Of a stretch of 64,000 nt of DNA, positions 31,467 to 39,324 are shown piece after piece. Source of the stretch: Stenotrophomonas sp. ESTM1D_MKCIP4_1 (lineage in GTDB: Bacteria; Pseudomonadota; Gammaproteobacteria; Xanthomonadales; Xanthomonadaceae); NCBI RefSeq assembly GCF_003086895.1, contig NZ_CP026004.1, positions 172,317 through 236,316 on the forward strand, read 5' to 3'. The translations under genes and the position numbers were made by a program. Position 1 is the first letter of the stretch. The number at the start of each line of letters is the position of its first letter. The notes under the pieces were generated by a model. The model saw nothing but the letters and a program-made list of their open reading frames with translations. It did not search any database and was not told the origin of the DNA.

Positions 31467-32393
31467 ATGGTGTTCATCGACATGCTGGAACGCATCCACC
31501 TGAGCATCGTGCAGCAGGTTGAGCGGCAGGGCTCGCTCACCGCCGCCGCCGGCGTGCTCAACCTCACCCAGTCGGCCCTGAGCCACAGCATGAAGAAGCT
31601 GGAACAGCAGCTGGGCACCGATGTCTGGCTGCGCGAAGGCCGCAGCCTGCGCCTGACCCAGGCCGGCCAGTACCTGCTGGCGGTGGCCAACCGGGTGCTG
31701 CCGCAGCTGGATCTGGCCGAAGAGCGGCTGGGCCAGTTCGCCCAGGGCGAGCGCGGCTCGCTGCGCATCGGCATGGAGTGCCATCCCTGCTACCAGTGGC
31801 TGCTGAAGATCGTCTCGCCCTACCTGGCGGCCTGGCCGGACGTGGATGTGGATGTGAAGCAGAAGTTCCAGTTCGGTGGCATCGGCGCGCTGTTCGGCTA
31901 CGAGATCGACCTGCTGGTAACGCCCGACCCGCTGCTGAAGCCTGGCCTGACGTTCGTGCCGGTGTTCGATTACGAGCAGGTACTGGTGGTGGGCAGCAAC
32001 CACGCACTGGCCAAGGTGGACTACGTAAAGCCCCGGCAGCTTTCCCAGGAAGTGCTGATCAGCTACCCGGTGCCGTTCGAGCGCCTGGACATCTACAACC
32101 AGTTCCTGCTGCCGGCCGGGGTCACCCCGCGCCGGCACAAGGCCATCGAAACCACCGACATCATGATGCAGATGGTGGCCAGCGGCCGCGGCGTGGCGGC
32201 CATGCCGCGCTGGCTGGTGGAAGAGTACGCCGCGCGGATGGACGTGGTGCCGGTGCGTCTGGGCGCCAAAGGCATCCCCAAGCAGATCTACCTGGGCGCG
32301 CGCGAGGCCGACACCGGCATTGATTACCTGCAGGCGTTCGTGGAACTGGCGCGGGGCAGTTCCCGGGCCGGCCCGCTGCGCGGGAAGAAGTGA
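31467..32393 (+). CDS. metR: MetR-like LysR-family transcriptional regulator
   Basis: This 308-residue LysR regulator has the winged helix HLSIVQQVERQGSLTAAAGVLNLTQSALSHSMKKLEQQLG (residues ~10-49). The effector domain is very close in pattern to E. coli MetR: RIGMECHPCYQWLLKIV, then LISYPVPFERLDIYNQFLLPAGV and MQMVASGRGVAAMPRWLVEE. MetR senses homocysteine and activates methionine genes. The divergent mesX-mesD operon and the downstream metF-like gene fit this role. ATG 31467 is used; ATG 31482 is also possible. The stop overlaps the next gene start (TGATG). Confidence 0.88.
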   Translation: MVFIDMLERIHLSIVQQVERQGSLTAAAGVLNLTQSALSHSMKKLEQQLGTDVWLREGRSLRLTQAGQYLLAVANRVLPQLDLAEERLGQFAQGERGSLRIGMECHPCYQWLLKIVSPYLAAWPDVDVDVKQKFQFGGIGALFGYEIDLLVTPDPLLKPGLTFVPVFDYEQVLVVGSNHALAKVDYVKPRQLSQEVLISYPVPFERLDIYNQFLLPAGVTPRRHKAIETTDIMMQMVASGRGVAAMPRWLVEEYAARMDVVPVRLGAKGIPKQIYLGAREADTGIDYLQAFVELARGSSRAGPLRGKK

Positions 32394-33253
32394 TGTCCGC
32401 AGGTTCCAGGCCGGCGGCACGCGCCTTCATCGACGCCTGCTCGCTGGAAGTGAGCGCGAAGGCCATGCCCGCGCTGCGCGCCGAAGCCGGCCGCATCGCG
32501 CGCGGTACGACGATCTCCATTCCTTACCTGGCCAGCGAAGACGATGAGGCGCGGCTGGCAGCGGCACGCGCGGTGCGTGAAGTGGGCCTGCAGCCCATGC
32601 CACACCTGTCTGCCCGCCGCATCGGCTCGCAGGCGGCGCTTGAGCGCTTCATCGCGCGGGCGGTGGGTGAGGCCGGTGTTGAGCAGTGCCTGCTGATCGC
32701 TGGCGATCTGGCCACGCCCGCCGGTCCCTTCGCTGACAGTGCATCGGTCATCGACACCGGCATTCTCGAGCGCGCCGGCATCCGGGTCGTGGCCGTGGGT
32801 GGGCACCCGGAAGGCCATCCGGTGATGGATGCCGCCGCGCGCTGGCGGGTGCTGGAACACAAGTGCCAGTCCATCCAGACACGCGGCATGACGCCGAAAA
32901 TCATCACCCAGTTCGCGTTCGACGCCGATACCGTGCTGGCCTGGCTGGACGCGCTGCGGGCGCGTGGCCTCGGTCATCCAGTACTGGTGGGCGTGCCGGG
33001 GCCGGCCAGTGTTTCCCGGCTGCTGCGCTATGCGGCCATGTGCGGTGTGGGGGCCAGCACGGCGATGCTGGCCCGGTACGGCATTTCGATCGGCCGGCTG
33101 CTGGGCACGGCCGGGCCGGATGTCTTCGTGGATCGGCTGGTGGCCGGACTGACCGACGCGCACGGGCAGGTCAGCCCGCACCTGTTCCCGTTCGGCGGCA
33201 TCGCGCCGTCGCTGGACTGGGTGGCGCAGTACCGGCAGCGTGCGGATCCTTAG
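32393..33253 (+). CDS. Methylenetetrahydrofolate reductase (MetF) family protein
   Basis: This 286-residue protein has the TIM-barrel pattern of MetF-type flavoenzymes. The blocks are FIDACSLEVSAKAMPAL (conserved early Glu), RGTTISIPYLASEDDEARLAAARAV, GLQPMPHLSARRIGSQAALERF, QCLLIAGDL, FAFDADTVLAWLDALRARGLGHPVLVGVPG, and HLFPFGGIAPSLDW. MetF reduces methylene-THF to methyl-THF. This is a divergent, MetF2-like form also seen with C1-demethylation genes in other bacteria. It is translationally coupled to metR (ATG at 32393). Why a folate enzyme sits beside a folate-independent synthase is unclear; it may work in another direction or on another branch. Confidence 0.82.
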   Translation: MSAGSRPAARAFIDACSLEVSAKAMPALRAEAGRIARGTTISIPYLASEDDEARLAAARAVREVGLQPMPHLSARRIGSQAALERFIARAVGEAGVEQCLLIAGDLATPAGPFADSASVIDTGILERAGIRVVAVGGHPEGHPVMDAAARWRVLEHKCQSIQTRGMTPKIITQFAFDADTVLAWLDALRARGLGHPVLVGVPGPASVSRLLRYAAMCGVGASTAMLARYGISIGRLLGTAGPDVFVDRLVAGLTDAHGQVSPHLFPFGGIAPSLDWVAQYRQRADP

Positions 33254-33273
33254 TCAGCCGGGTGCGCAAGACC

Positions 33274-34062
33274 TCACTTGCTGGCCGAGTGCGCGTCCCT
33301 GCTGCCTTCGTGCTCTGCTTTCGCGCGGCTCTGCGCGAATTCGGGGAAGGTTTTTTCCAGCGAGTCCTTGTCCGGCAGCACGTAGAACACGCCACCCTTC
33401 TCGAACGTGGACTGCACCACCTGCTCATAGAAGTTGGCGCTGACGTTGATGCAGCCGTGGGTCACACGGTTGTCGTCCGGCGTGGGTGTTGCCAACCGTT
33501 CGGCGCGCTTCTCCTTCGGGGTGCCCGGCGGCAGGGGATGCATCGAGACGGCCGAATCGTAATCCACCCACAACACGCGGCCAGCGTCGTCGGAAGGGCC
33601 GTAGCCACCGATGAAGCGGCCTGCAGGGGTGGTGCGGTCGTGGCCGGGAATCGCGCTCAGCGCGACCTTGGCAACGTTGGGTGCGGAATGGTCGCCCTTG
33701 GCCGAACCAAACAGTGCCGGTGCCGCGCCGCGCAGCTTGCCGTCACTGCCGAAGATCAGCACCTGTGCGGCGGCCTTGTCCATGATCGCGAACGGATAGC
33801 CTTCGCTGTCCCTGCTGGCAACCACCCAGCCGGCCAGTTCGATCACCGTGTCGGACACTTCCTGGCCCTGCGGGAGCTCATCGACGGCGGCGGTGGATGG
33901 CGTAGCGACATCCTTGGCGCCCTTGGCGCTGGCCACGCCGGTACCAGCCAGTGCCAGCGCGAGGGTCAGCGCGGCGCAGGCGGTGCGGATTGCGGGGGAA
34001 GTGAACGTACGGATGGCGCGGATCCTCGGGTGATTGCAGTTACGCAGTTGCAGATGATGCAA
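33274..34062 (-). CDS. L,D-transpeptidase (YkuD domain), secreted
   Basis: The protein makes L,D cross-links or attaches proteins to peptidoglycan. The longest frame starts at TTG 34062 (262 residues). It includes a signal peptide around RTACAALTLALALAGTGVASAK and a YkuD domain ending in the catalytic motif THGCINVSANFYEQVV, with His and Cys intact. No usual start lies near a ribosome site. GAGGA precedes an ATC codon (34012-34014) by 8 bp, and that ATC would encode the first residue of a normal-length signal peptide; one base change from ATG would explain it. It lies downstream of the alanine-zipper lipoprotein gene, with a hairpin between them. Confidence 0.85.
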   Translation of the reverse strand: MHHLQLRNCNHPRIRAIRTFTSPAIRTACAALTLALALAGTGVASAKGAKDVATPSTAAVDELPQGQEVSDTVIELAGWVVASRDSEGYPFAIMDKAAAQVLIFGSDGKLRGAAPALFGSAKGDHSAPNVAKVALSAIPGHDRTTPAGRFIGGYGPSDDAGRVLWVDYDSAVSMHPLPPGTPKEKRAERLATPTPDDNRVTHGCINVSANFYEQVVQSTFEKGGVFYVLPDKDSLEKTFPEFAQSRAKAEHEGSRDAHSASK

Positions 34063-34096
34063 GGGAACCAGTGGCCGGGGGAGACCACTGGTTCCC
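34061..34096 (-). terminator. Strong hairpin between lipoprotein gene and transpeptidase gene
   Basis: GGGAACCAGTGG / CCACTGGTTCCC is a perfect 12-bp stem with a 10-base loop, 8 bp after the lipoprotein stop on the minus strand. Only a short T stretch follows, so it may be a weak terminator or mRNA-end stabiliser that lowers transpeptidase expression relative to the lipoprotein. Confidence 0.7.
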
Positions 34097-34104
34097 TGTT
34101 CCGC

Positions 34105-34371
34105 TTAGCCGCGCGGGGTACGGCGGGGTGCGGTTTCCAGGCGCTGCACGCGACCTTCGATCTGGTCCAGGCGCTGGTTGGCCTGCTGTGCGGACTGGTT
34201 GGCGGACTCGGCGCTCTGCGCCGCGCCCTGCACCTTCACGTCAAGCGCGTCGAGGCGCGAGTTGACCTTCGCGAAGTCTTCTTTGTAGCTGGCGCACGCG
34301 CCGAGGCTGAGGGCAAGGATTGCCACGCCGAGGGGACGAGCGATTTTCAGGTGCTGTGTGGAAAGGGTCAT
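34105..34371 (-). CDS. Small alanine-zipper lipoprotein (Lpp/OprI-like)
   Basis: This 88-residue lipoprotein has lipobox LGAC (Cys near residue 26: LSLGACASYKED), then a heptad-repeat coiled coil rich in Ala/Gln/Leu (VNSRLDALDVKVQGAAQSAESANQSAQQANQRLDQIEGRVQRLE). This resembles the alanine-zipper outer-membrane lipoproteins of pseudomonads. Those are abundant trimeric proteins that link the outer membrane to the wall. The C-terminus is RRTPRG, lacking the terminal Lys that Braun lipoprotein uses for covalent attachment. GGAGGG precedes the ATG. An L,D-transpeptidase gene follows, which is suggestive but not proof of attachment. Confidence 0.88.
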   Translation of the reverse strand: MTLSTQHLKIARPLGVAILALSLGACASYKEDFAKVNSRLDALDVKVQGAAQSAESANQSAQQANQRLDQIEGRVQRLETAPRRTPRG

Positions 34372-34783
34372 TGCATTCCCTCCTTCGTCTGGGGAGTCTG
34401 GAATATAGCGGGCTTTTTGTTAGTTCCATGAATGCCTTTTCAGCTGCAGTTGGAAGACGTGGAAGCAGCGTGAAGAACGCGCAGTCAGGTTGAATTTGCC
34501 GCGAATTCAGCTGTCTGAGGCGGGCCTGTGCTAGCGCCGATCACCCCTGAATGAGCGGTGTGTTCGTTGCGCGACGTCATCCGGATGTACATCTGCATGG
34601 CATCGCGAGCGACGCTTCGCCGGGATGCGTTTGTGCGTAGAGCGTGGTGGCTGATAGCCTGATGAACTGCGCAGGGAAACGACGTTCGCGCATCGTTTTT
34701 TCCGCACGCACAGACGTGGCTGCACCATCCGCGTGGCTTCCTGAAGCCGCTCCGCCACCTGCTAGACTGCGCGCCCTTGCCTC
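34372..34783. other. 412-bp gap: divergent promoter region, no gene seen
   Basis: The lipoprotein promoter probably lies at its left end (minus-strand TATATT at 34402-34407). The remainder has no convincing reading frame, RNA or repeat. The first ~130 bases are richer in A+T than the surroundings. Confidence 0.5.
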
Positions 34784-35545
34784 ATGGATGGATGCATGGC
34801 CGCCTCGCGCCTCACACCGTTGCCGAAGAAGGAAATCGCGGTGCTGCGCGCACGCTGGACGCCGGCTCTTGTGCCACATCTGTCCAACCCCCGGCACAAG
34901 GATGATTGGCGCGACAAGACCATCGTCAACCGCCATTGGGAATCTTCGCCCTTCGGGACAACCATCGACGGCCGACGGGATTACCGCGGGTTTCCCTATC
35001 CGATTCCGCAGTACCAGAATCTGCAGTCGATCGATCTTTCCCATGCGCAGCCCAGCGACGGACCGACCTTCCTGGTCAACGCCATCCTGGTGGACTGTGA
35101 TTTCACGGGTGTGGCGATGGGAAGCGTTTCGGAGTCATGCGTTGCCTGCCGTTTCGATCTCTGTTCGTTCAACCAGGTCGAGCTGTGCGGTGCGTTCGAT
35201 GGATGCAGCTTCGTGCAGTCAAAGCTGCTCAAGTGTGCCTCCAACGCCACCTTCACCGATTGCGATTTCCGCAATGCCAACCTTTCAGGGACGGATTTTT
35301 CGCGGGCGCGTTTCGTGCGCTGCAGTTTCGATGGCGCCAGCTTCAAGGGGTGCGATCTGCACAAGGCAGTGTTCGTCGGCAGTCGGCCCAGCGAGGAGCA
35401 GTTGGCCGCGTGTTACGGGAATGCGGGCATCCGCTTCGAGGATGAAAGCGGCCAGCAGGTGGACGTGGTGACGCCGCCGGCAGCGGAAGATCCGCTGATG
35501 ACGGCGTGGGATCGACTGGCGCAGCGGCTGTCGGACCGCTCCTAG
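34784..35545 (+). CDS. Pentapeptide-repeat-type protein
   Basis: This 253-residue cytosolic protein has a central right-handed beta-helix of A(D/N)LXX-type repeats: LVNAILVDCDFTGVAMGSVSE, CRFDLCSFNQVELCGAFDGCSFVQSKLLKC, then FTDCDFRNANLSGTDFSRARFVRCSFDGASFKGCDL (residues ~92-200). The preceding domain is PNPRHKDDWRDKT-like and unrecognised. Cysteine is unusually frequent in the repeats. Some pentapeptide-repeat proteins mimic DNA and protect gyrase (Qnr-like), but this one is not close to Qnr in pattern, so no function is claimed. ATG 34784 and ATG 34796 are both possible; neither has a strong ribosome site. Confidence 0.82.
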   Translation: MDGCMAASRLTPLPKKEIAVLRARWTPALVPHLSNPRHKDDWRDKTIVNRHWESSPFGTTIDGRRDYRGFPYPIPQYQNLQSIDLSHAQPSDGPTFLVNAILVDCDFTGVAMGSVSESCVACRFDLCSFNQVELCGAFDGCSFVQSKLLKCASNATFTDCDFRNANLSGTDFSRARFVRCSFDGASFKGCDLHKAVFVGSRPSEEQLAACYGNAGIRFEDESGQQVDVVTPPAAEDPLMTAWDRLAQRLSDRS

Positions 35546-35746
35546 ACGCCGCTGCCCCTGTCCGCGCCATGGGCGGCTCCAGGCCCATGAGCCACGTTTG
35601 TTATCATGCGCGCCGATGGCCTTCCATCGCGGCCGATCGTGCGCCTGCGCATGTTCCTTCCTCGCAAGAGGACGCATCTGCGGCCATCCACACTGAATGC
35701 CTGCCCGGCCAGGCGCCGCCTGCCACACGGGCCCCGTAAAGATCCA

Positions 35747-35787
35747 ACCAAGGAATACCGGCCGCATGCCTGCGGCCGCACTACATG
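35747..35787 (+). promoter_or_regulatory. REP-type hairpin between Shine-Dalgarno and start codon
   Basis: AAGGAA (35750-35755) is followed by the stem CGGCCGCA / TGCGGCCG (35759-35766 with 35771-35778, loop TGCC), then CACTAC and the ATG at 35785. CTAC is the reverse of a GTAG head, so a REP occupies the spacer. Folded, the ribosome site would be about 9 bases from the ATG; unfolded, 29. Confidence 0.6.
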
Positions 35788-36981
35788 AAATCACCTGCAA
35801 CTTCGCGTCCCGGGTTGGTCCCGGTGCTGGCCCTCCTGCTGGTCGGCCTCAACCTGCGCCCCGTGCTGGCCGTGGTCAGCCTGCTCACCGATTCCATCCG
35901 TGCCAGCAATGGCATGAGCTTTGAACAGATCGGCTGGCTGACCAGCCTGCCGATGATGGCCATGGGCCTGATCGCCATGGCCGGCGGCCTGGTCTATCGC
36001 ATGGGCTACCGGCGTGGCGTGGCCATAGGCATGGCCCTTACTGCCGCGTCGGCGCTGGCCAAGCTGGCCTCGCATGAACCGCTGTGGCTGATGGGGTCCA
36101 GCATTGCTGCGGGCCTGGGCATCGGCATCGTGCAGTCACTCATTCCCGGCTACATCAAGACCCGTTTCCCGCACCGCGTCGACCTGCTGATGGGCCTGTA
36201 CGTGAGCATGATCATGGGTGGCGCGGCACTGGCAGCGGCCAGCGCATCCACGCTGCTGCAATGGCTGGACTGGCAGGGCACGATGGCGTTCTGGGCGCTG
36301 CTGGCCCTGGCCGGCATCGCACTGTGGCTGCCCAACAGCGGGCATGCCGACTCACCGGCGGGCGGCGCATCGGCCACGGCTGCCGCACCCACCGCGTTCC
36401 GTCCCTGGCAGCAGGGGCGCACCTGGCTGCTGGTCGCGCTGTTCTGCGTGTCCAGCAGTTGCTACACGCTGTGCCTGGCGTGGATCGCGCCGTACATGAT
36501 GGAAGCCGGCGTGCGCGCGAACGAAGCCGGGTTCATGCTGGCGGCGCTGAGCCTGTCCGAGGTGGCCGGTGGCTTCCTTGTTTCCTGGCTGGCACCACGC
36601 TTCCGCGATCGCCGTGCGTTGCTGGGCATGTTCCTGGTGGCCACCGCACTGACCTATGTGCTGATCGGGCTGGCCCCGATGTATGTACCGTGGCTGATGA
36701 TGTGCCTGCTTGGCCTGTCCATCGGCGGACTGTTCCCGATGACCCTGATCCTGGTGATGGACCACTGCCGACAGCCGGCCAAGGCGGGCATCCTGGTGTC
36801 GTTCGTGCAGGGCGTGGGCTATCTGGTCGGCGGCGTACTGCCCTTCGTGGCCGGTTCGATCCGCGACACCGTCGGCGACCTCAGTGTGGCGTGGGTGGCG
36901 ATGGCCTGCGTGACCGCCGCCGCGCTGGTACTGGCAGCACGGGCCACGCCGGTCAGCGCCGAGCGGTTCGACGCACGCTGA
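35785..36981 (+). CDS. MFS transporter, CynX/NimT family
   Basis: This 398-residue protein has 12 predicted spans and the hallmark opening of the CynX/NimT group, LALLLVGLNLRPVLAVVSLL. Further segments are GWLTSLPMMAMGLIAMAGGLVYRMGYRRG (first-half signature region), SLIPGYIKTRFP, a Pro/Ala-rich central loop (HADSPAGGASATAAAPT), and MFLVATALTYVLIGLAPMYVPW. CynX-type carriers handle cyanate or small organic compounds; the substrate here is unknown. Translation initiation appears to depend on a hairpin placed between the ribosome site and the ATG. The stop abuts the clcA stop (TGATCA) with no gap. Confidence 0.88.
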   Translation: MKSPATSRPGLVPVLALLLVGLNLRPVLAVVSLLTDSIRASNGMSFEQIGWLTSLPMMAMGLIAMAGGLVYRMGYRRGVAIGMALTAASALAKLASHEPLWLMGSSIAAGLGIGIVQSLIPGYIKTRFPHRVDLLMGLYVSMIMGGAALAAASASTLLQWLDWQGTMAFWALLALAGIALWLPNSGHADSPAGGASATAAAPTAFRPWQQGRTWLLVALFCVSSSCYTLCLAWIAPYMMEAGVRANEAGFMLAALSLSEVAGGFLVSWLAPRFRDRRALLGMFLVATALTYVLIGLAPMYVPWLMMCLLGLSIGGLFPMTLILVMDHCRQPAKAGILVSFVQGVGYLVGGVLPFVAGSIRDTVGDLSVAWVAMACVTAAALVLAARATPVSAERFDAR

Positions 36982-38307
36982 TCAGGTGCCGCCTTCGGCA
37001 GTGCGCGTTTGCGGCGGCAGCAGCTGTTCTGCAAGGCCACGGTAGATCGGCACCCGGCACACCAGCCCGGACACGCCACGGGCGATGAGCACCGTGGCCA
37101 GGATCGGCAGCAGCAGATCGCCGCTGTCGGTCAATTCCAGCGAAATGACCGCCGAGGTCAGCGGGGCCTGGGTGACGCCGGTGAGGTAGGCGCACATGCC
37201 CAGCAGCACGAATGCGCGCGGGTCGACGTCGGGCATCAGTACCGCAAGGTTGTGGCCCAGCCCGGCGCCCACTGCCAGGGCGGGCGAGAACAGGCCGCCC
37301 GGAATGCCGGCGATGTACGACGCCAGGTTCGCCAGCAGCTTCATCAGCCCGAACTCATGGCCGACCACCGCCTGGCCCTGCACCAGGCTGCGCGCCTGCT
37401 CGTAGCCGGTTCCGAAGGCGCCTTCGCCGAACACGAGCGCCAGGCCGACCACCACCAGCCCGCAGGCCGCCGCCAGCAACACGGGGTGGCGCTGGCGCAG
37501 CGTGCCCAGCCAGCGCGGACGCCCGGCCACGCTGGCCAGCACCATGCGGGCAAACAGACCGCCCAGCAGCCCGGCCACCACCCCACAGAGCAGGATGGCC
37601 AACCAGCCCTGGCCCAGCGGCAGGCGCGCGCTCACATGGCCGAAATACGTGTAGTTACCGAGCAGCCCCAGCGACACCACGCCGCCCACGATCACCGCAG
37701 TCAGCAGCGTGCCGGAGAAACGGTGCTCGAAACGGCCGCTCAGCTCTTCGATGGCGAACACGATGCCGGCCAGTGGCGTGTTGAATGCCGCCGCGATGCC
37801 GGCGGCACCGCCGGCCAGCAGGAAGTGCGACAGTTCGCGCGGATCCTTGAAGCCGAACCAGCGCCCGAACAGGTACATCAGGCTGGCGCCCACGTGCACG
37901 GTCGGACCTTCGCGCCCGACCGAGGCGCCGCCCAGCAGGGACAGCGAGGTCAGCAGGAGTTTGCCGGCCGACACCGCCGGGGACAGATTGGTTTTCCGGA
38001 ATGCCTCATCGGGCTTGTCCAGCGCGGCGATGACCTGCGGAATGCCGCTGCCGCGCGTGGGCCGCATCGCACCGCTGGTCAACCAGGCCAGCAGCGCGAA
38101 GATGCCCGGGGTGAGCAACAGCGCCCACCAGGGCGAGTGCTCGATGATGCGCCGGAACACGGCAAAGGCTGCATCGCTGGCCTTGGCAAACAGGATGGCG
38201 ACCAGGGCCACCGCCACAGCGCCGATCCACAGCGCGGCACGGCGGCGCCAGGCCTCGCTGCGCAGCTGCGCGAGCAGGCGGGCCGGGATTCGTTGGGGCT
38301 CGATCAT
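36982..38307 (-). CDS. clcA: ClC-type chloride/proton antiporter
   Basis: This 441-residue membrane protein exchanges chloride for protons and helps with acid stress. The ion-selectivity motifs are complete: GSGIPQVIAAL (first), GREGPTVHVGASLMYLFG (second) and GLFSPALAVGAGLGHN (third). The gating-glutamate motif GREGP and the proton-pathway region AFNTPLAGIVFAIEEL are also visible. There are no CBS domains, which is the usual bacterial short form. It converges with the MFS gene, the stops being adjacent. Confidence 0.94.
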   Translation of the reverse strand: MIEPQRIPARLLAQLRSEAWRRRAALWIGAVAVALVAILFAKASDAAFAVFRRIIEHSPWWALLLTPGIFALLAWLTSGAMRPTRGSGIPQVIAALDKPDEAFRKTNLSPAVSAGKLLLTSLSLLGGASVGREGPTVHVGASLMYLFGRWFGFKDPRELSHFLLAGGAAGIAAAFNTPLAGIVFAIEELSGRFEHRFSGTLLTAVIVGGVVSLGLLGNYTYFGHVSARLPLGQGWLAILLCGVVAGLLGGLFARMVLASVAGRPRWLGTLRQRHPVLLAAACGLVVVGLALVFGEGAFGTGYEQARSLVQGQAVVGHEFGLMKLLANLASYIAGIPGGLFSPALAVGAGLGHNLAVLMPDVDPRAFVLLGMCAYLTGVTQAPLTSAVISLELTDSGDLLLPILATVLIARGVSGLVCRVPIYRGLAEQLLPPQTRTAEGGT

Positions 38308-38507
38308 GCGGTGAGTATGTCCCGCATGCAGAGCGGGCGAAAGCCGAAGGCGGGGCCGTTGACCTTGCCGGACACGGTGAAACAGGCAGGTTGGTGCAAG
38401 TCATGACAATCGCGCAGAGTTCCCTGAACAGGAACCTTATTCATGTACTGGTCAGTTCAATATTCAGGGTCGATTTCACCAGCAAACGGATAATTCACAC
38501 CTGTCGA

Positions 38508-38543
38508 CCGCCTCTTCTCTCCCTCTCTCCCGAGAGGAGGCGG
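38508..38543 (+). promoter_or_regulatory. 5'-UTR hairpin of ax21
   Basis: CCGCCTCTTCTC pairs with GAGAGGAGGCGG over 12 positions (one G-U) around a pyrimidine-only loop. It lies 35 bp before the ax21 start, in the leader, leaving the AAAGGTG ribosome site free. It may stabilise the transcript. Confidence 0.55.
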
Positions 38544-38578
38544 CCGGCAAAACCAAAAATAATTAAAGGTGTGTCCCG

Positions 38579-39154
38579 ATGAACAAGAATTCGCTGCTCG
38601 CCCTGGGTCTGCTGGCTGCACTGCCGTTCGCTGCATCGGCTGCTGACGGCCTGTCGTACAACTATGTCGAAGGCGGTTACGTGAACACCGATGCCAAGGG
38701 CGGCGACGCCGATGGCTGGGGCGTGAAGGGCTCGGTTGCAGTGCACCCGAACTTCTCGGTCTTCGCTGATTACAGCAAGCAGGAAACCGACACCTTCAAG
38801 AACGACGTTGACCAGTGGCGCATCGGCGCCGGCTACAACTATGGCATCGCACCGAACACCGACCTGGTGGCACGTGTTGCGTACCAGAAGTTCGACATGA
38901 AGCACGGCCTGGACTTCAACGGCTATTCCACCGAAGTGGGCCTGCGCACGGCATTTACCCCGAACCTGGAAGGCTACGCGCTGGCCGGTTACGAGGATTA
39001 CAGCAAGAAGCACGGTATCAACCCGGAAGGTGAGTTCTACGGCCGCGTCGGCGCCACCGCCAAGTTCACCCCGAACTGGGGCCTGAGCGGCGAAGTGAAG
39101 CTGGCCAAGGCCGGCGATCGCGAGTGGTTCGTGGGCCCGCGCTTCACCTGGTAA
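38579..39154 (+). CDS. ax21: Ax21-family outer-membrane beta-barrel protein
   Basis: The 191-residue precursor has signal peptide NSLLALGLLAALPFAASAA and an eight-strand-type barrel: LSYNYVEGGYVNTDAKGGDADGW, FSVFADYSKQETDTF, WRIGAGYNYGI, TEVGLRTAFTPNLEGYALAGYEDYSKKHG. It ends GDREWFVGPRFTW with a C-terminal aromatic residue for BAM recognition. Ax21-family proteins are abundant in Xanthomonas and Stenotrophomonas and were linked to motility, biofilm and vesicles. The earlier claim that the family is a secreted immune-activating signal was withdrawn. It is monocistronic with its own terminator and a leader hairpin. Confidence 0.9.
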   Translation: MNKNSLLALGLLAALPFAASAADGLSYNYVEGGYVNTDAKGGDADGWGVKGSVAVHPNFSVFADYSKQETDTFKNDVDQWRIGAGYNYGIAPNTDLVARVAYQKFDMKHGLDFNGYSTEVGLRTAFTPNLEGYALAGYEDYSKKHGINPEGEFYGRVGATAKFTPNWGLSGEVKLAKAGDREWFVGPRFTW

Positions 39155-39220
39155 GAACAGCAGTGCAGTAAAAGTGCGTTACCGGCGTGTGCTCTCTCTC
39201 TCTCTCCCGCACGCCACCCG

Positions 39221-39252
39221 AAGCCCGGCCTCGCGCCGGGCTTCTTTTTTTC
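39221..39252 (+). terminator. Rho-independent terminator after ax21
   Basis: Stem AAGCCCGGC / GCCGGGCTT, loop CTCGC, followed by a run of eight Ts. Confidence 0.92.
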
Positions 39253-39324
39253 CTGTCCCTCGCGACGGATGGATACCACCTTGGGCGGGTGCCGCTCTAC
39301 TGTGGTGTGGCGCTACGAAGTGCA

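Noticed and set aside
34784..35545. Pentapeptide-repeat protein as a Qnr-type quinolone resistance determinant
   Set aside because: The repeats occupy only the centre, are Cys-rich and irregular, and lack the length and loops expected of Qnr.
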